This document shows positions 5,946 to 6,603 of a stretch of 6,603 nucleotides of DNA, piece after piece (positions within the stretch are counted from its first letter, which is position 1; each line of letters starts with the position of its first letter). The position numbers and the translations under genes were made by a program. A model generated the notes under the pieces. That model did no database searches, had not been told where the DNA came from, and was given only the letters and a program-made list of their open reading frames with translations. Origin of the DNA: Deltaproteobacteria bacterium (lineage in GTDB: Bacteria; Bdellovibrionota; O2-12-FULL-43-9; JACQJE01); NCBI GenBank assembly GCA_016205125.1, contig JACQJE010000031.1:1-6603 (forward strand), in the 5' to 3' direction.

Positions 5946-6229
5946 ATGGAAAAAGAATGGATAAGCCCTGTATTGCGGCAAGAAAATCTGCCAAGATGGA
6001 GTTAGCGGCTGGAACCTATTATTGGTGTAGTTGTGGTTTGTCCAGGAATCAGCCTTTTTGTGATGGTTCGCATCAGGGGACAAAATTTGTTCCTCTCCCT
6101 GTAAAATTGACAGAACGTCAGCTCGTCTCATTCTGTCTCTGCAAGTATTCCGCCAAGGGACATCTTTGCGATGGAAGTCATAAGAGCCTCCCTCCCCCTT
6201 TGAACGAAGCAAATTCGCATCCCGCATGA
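5942..6229 (+). CDS. Small tandem CDGSH iron-sulfur domain protein
   Basis: The product is 95 residues with two CDGSH-type [2Fe-2S] motifs (C-x-C-x2-S/T-x3-P-x-C-D-G-S/A/T-H). The first uses C29, C31, C40 and H44, with S34 and P38 in place. The second uses C65, C67, C76 and H80, with S70 in place but His74 where the pattern has proline. All eight cluster ligands are present, so two 3Cys-1His clusters are expected, as in other single-chain tandem CDGSH proteins. No transmembrane anchor is visible, so it should be soluble, unlike mitoNEET. The ATG at 5942 overlaps the hemJ stop (ATGA). A weak GGTGG stands about 10 bases before it, and ATG 5957 (residue 6) is a possible alternative start. Pairing with hemJ suggests a redox or iron-related role beside haem synthesis, but that is inference. 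The exact function of bacterial members is poorly known. Confidence 0.88.
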   Translation: MNGKRMDKPCIAARKSAKMELAAGTYYWCSCGLSRNQPFCDGSHQGTKFVPLPVKLTERQLVSFCLCKYSAKGHLCDGSHKSLPPPLNEANSHPA

Positions 6230-6246
6230 CTGCCGCAGATGCGCTT

Positions 6247-6314
6247 CTGAGTGATTCTTTGCGACTTTGCTTGCAATGGAGTGCAGATGAATTAGAATGA
6301 ACTCAGTGTTTTTG
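6247..6314 (+). terminator. Possible stem-loop terminator after the CDGSH gene
   Basis: CTGAGTGATTC (6247-6257) can pair with GAATGAACTCAG (6295-6306), with one bulge or mismatch region. TGTTTTTG (6307-6314) follows. The position, 17 bases after the CDGSH stop, fits a terminator. The loop of about 37 bases is long and the T-run is only five, so support is modest. It overlaps the proposed promoter of the next gene. Confidence 0.33.
6271..6298 (+). promoter_or_regulatory. Possible sigma-70-like promoter for the SWIB gene
   Basis: TTGCAA (6271-6276, four of six) and TAGAAT (6293-6298, five of six) are separated by 16 bp. Transcription would start near 6305, about 54 bases before the ATG. It is the best match in this 129-bp spacer. 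Confidence 0.38.
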
Positions 6315-6347
6315 CCCTTCGGAACGGACTCTAGAGATATTCCTAAT

Positions 6348-6353
6348 AGGAGG
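6348..6353 (+). promoter_or_regulatory. Ribosome binding site of the SWIB gene
   Basis: A perfect AGGAGG stands 5 bases before ATG 6359 and fixes the start of the last gene. Confidence 0.8.
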
Positions 6354-6358
6354 CGTAT

Positions 6359-6603
6359 ATGGCAACGAAAAAGAAAACGACAAAGAAGACGACAAAGCGG
6401 CGACCGAGTTCAGCATTCATGAAGCCGTTGCAGCCTTCTCCGGCTTTGGCGAAGGTGGTGGGCAATAGGGCGATACCTCGAACGGAAGTGGTCAAGAAGC
6501 TATGGGCTTACATTAAGTCACACAGGCTTCAGGATACGAGGAATCGGCGCAATATTAACGCTGATGCTAATCTTCGGCCGATCTTTGGAAAGAACACTGT
6601 CAA
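6359..6603 (+). CDS. SWIB/MDM2-domain protein, 5' part (3' end outside the window)
   Basis: The frame is open from ATG 6359 to the edge of the window, giving 81 complete codons. The N-terminus (1-15) is a basic tail rich in Lys, Thr and Arg. The SWIB fold follows: S-A-F-M-K-P-L (18-24), L-A-K-V-V-G (30-35), I-P-R-T-E-V-V-K-K-L-W-A-Y-I-K (39-53), then L-Q-D-T-R-N-R-R-N-I (57-66) and L-R-P-I-F-G (72-77). This is the standard prokaryotic SWIB signature. In eukaryotes the domain serves in chromatin remodelling and p53 binding. In bacteria, notably Chlamydiae but also other phyla, small proteins of this kind are presumed DNA-associated, with the lysine-rich tail suited to binding nucleic acid. Only the last helix of the domain is missing. 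It follows the CDGSH gene on the same strand but has its own promoter-like sequence and a strong AGGAGG, so it is probably a separate unit. Confidence 0.9.
   Translation, partial: MATKKKTTKKTTKRRPSSAFMKPLQPSPALAKVVGNRAIPRTEVVKKLWAYIKSHRLQDTRNRRNINADANLRPIFGKNTV

Noticed and set aside
5457..6227. A 256-codon minus-strand frame opposite hemJ and the CDGSH gene
   Set aside because: It is rich in His, Lys, Asn and Ser, has no recognisable motif, and lies wholly antisense to two well-supported genes.

Overview
The window is ordinary bacterial coding DNA, densely packed, with Shine-Dalgarno sites and ATGA stop/start overlaps. The organism cannot be named from it. A SWIB-domain gene, a HemJ-type haem gene and a tandem-CDGSH gene point to a Gram-negative lineage. 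Environmental Chlamydiae or Alphaproteobacteria would fit, but this is only a guess.

Positions 1-966 (+) hold the C-terminal 321 codons of an AIPR-like (abortive infection / phage resistance) protein whose start lies outside the window. This stretch looks richer in A/T than the genes that follow. Positions 967-1305 carry no gene. They contain a roughly 255-bp imperfect palindrome (987-1241) with a perfect 12-bp terminal inverted repeat, a 17/19 subterminal inverted repeat and a 10-bp palindrome near its centre. It looks like a MITE or an internally deleted insertion sequence.

Positions 1306-5359 (-) form a three-gene operon read right to left: tyrosine phenol-lyase, then an NAD-type D-2-hydroxyacid dehydrogenase, then a thiamine-pyrophosphate enzyme of the acetolactate synthase/pyruvate oxidase superfamily. 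Both junctions are 4-bp ATGA overlaps, so the products are probably made together. The lyase should release phenol, pyruvate and ammonium from tyrosine (or run in reverse). The other two are 2-oxoacid-handling enzymes that could use the pyruvate. The combination is the most interesting thing here.

Positions 5360-5513 are a short divergent promoter region with overlapping -10 boxes. Positions 5514-6229 (+) hold a second coupled pair: a HemJ-like protoporphyrinogen oxidase and a small protein with two CDGSH iron-sulfur motifs, again joined by ATGA. After a possible terminator and a promoter, a SWIB/MDM2-domain gene with a lysine-rich N-terminus starts at 6359 and runs off the end of the window.
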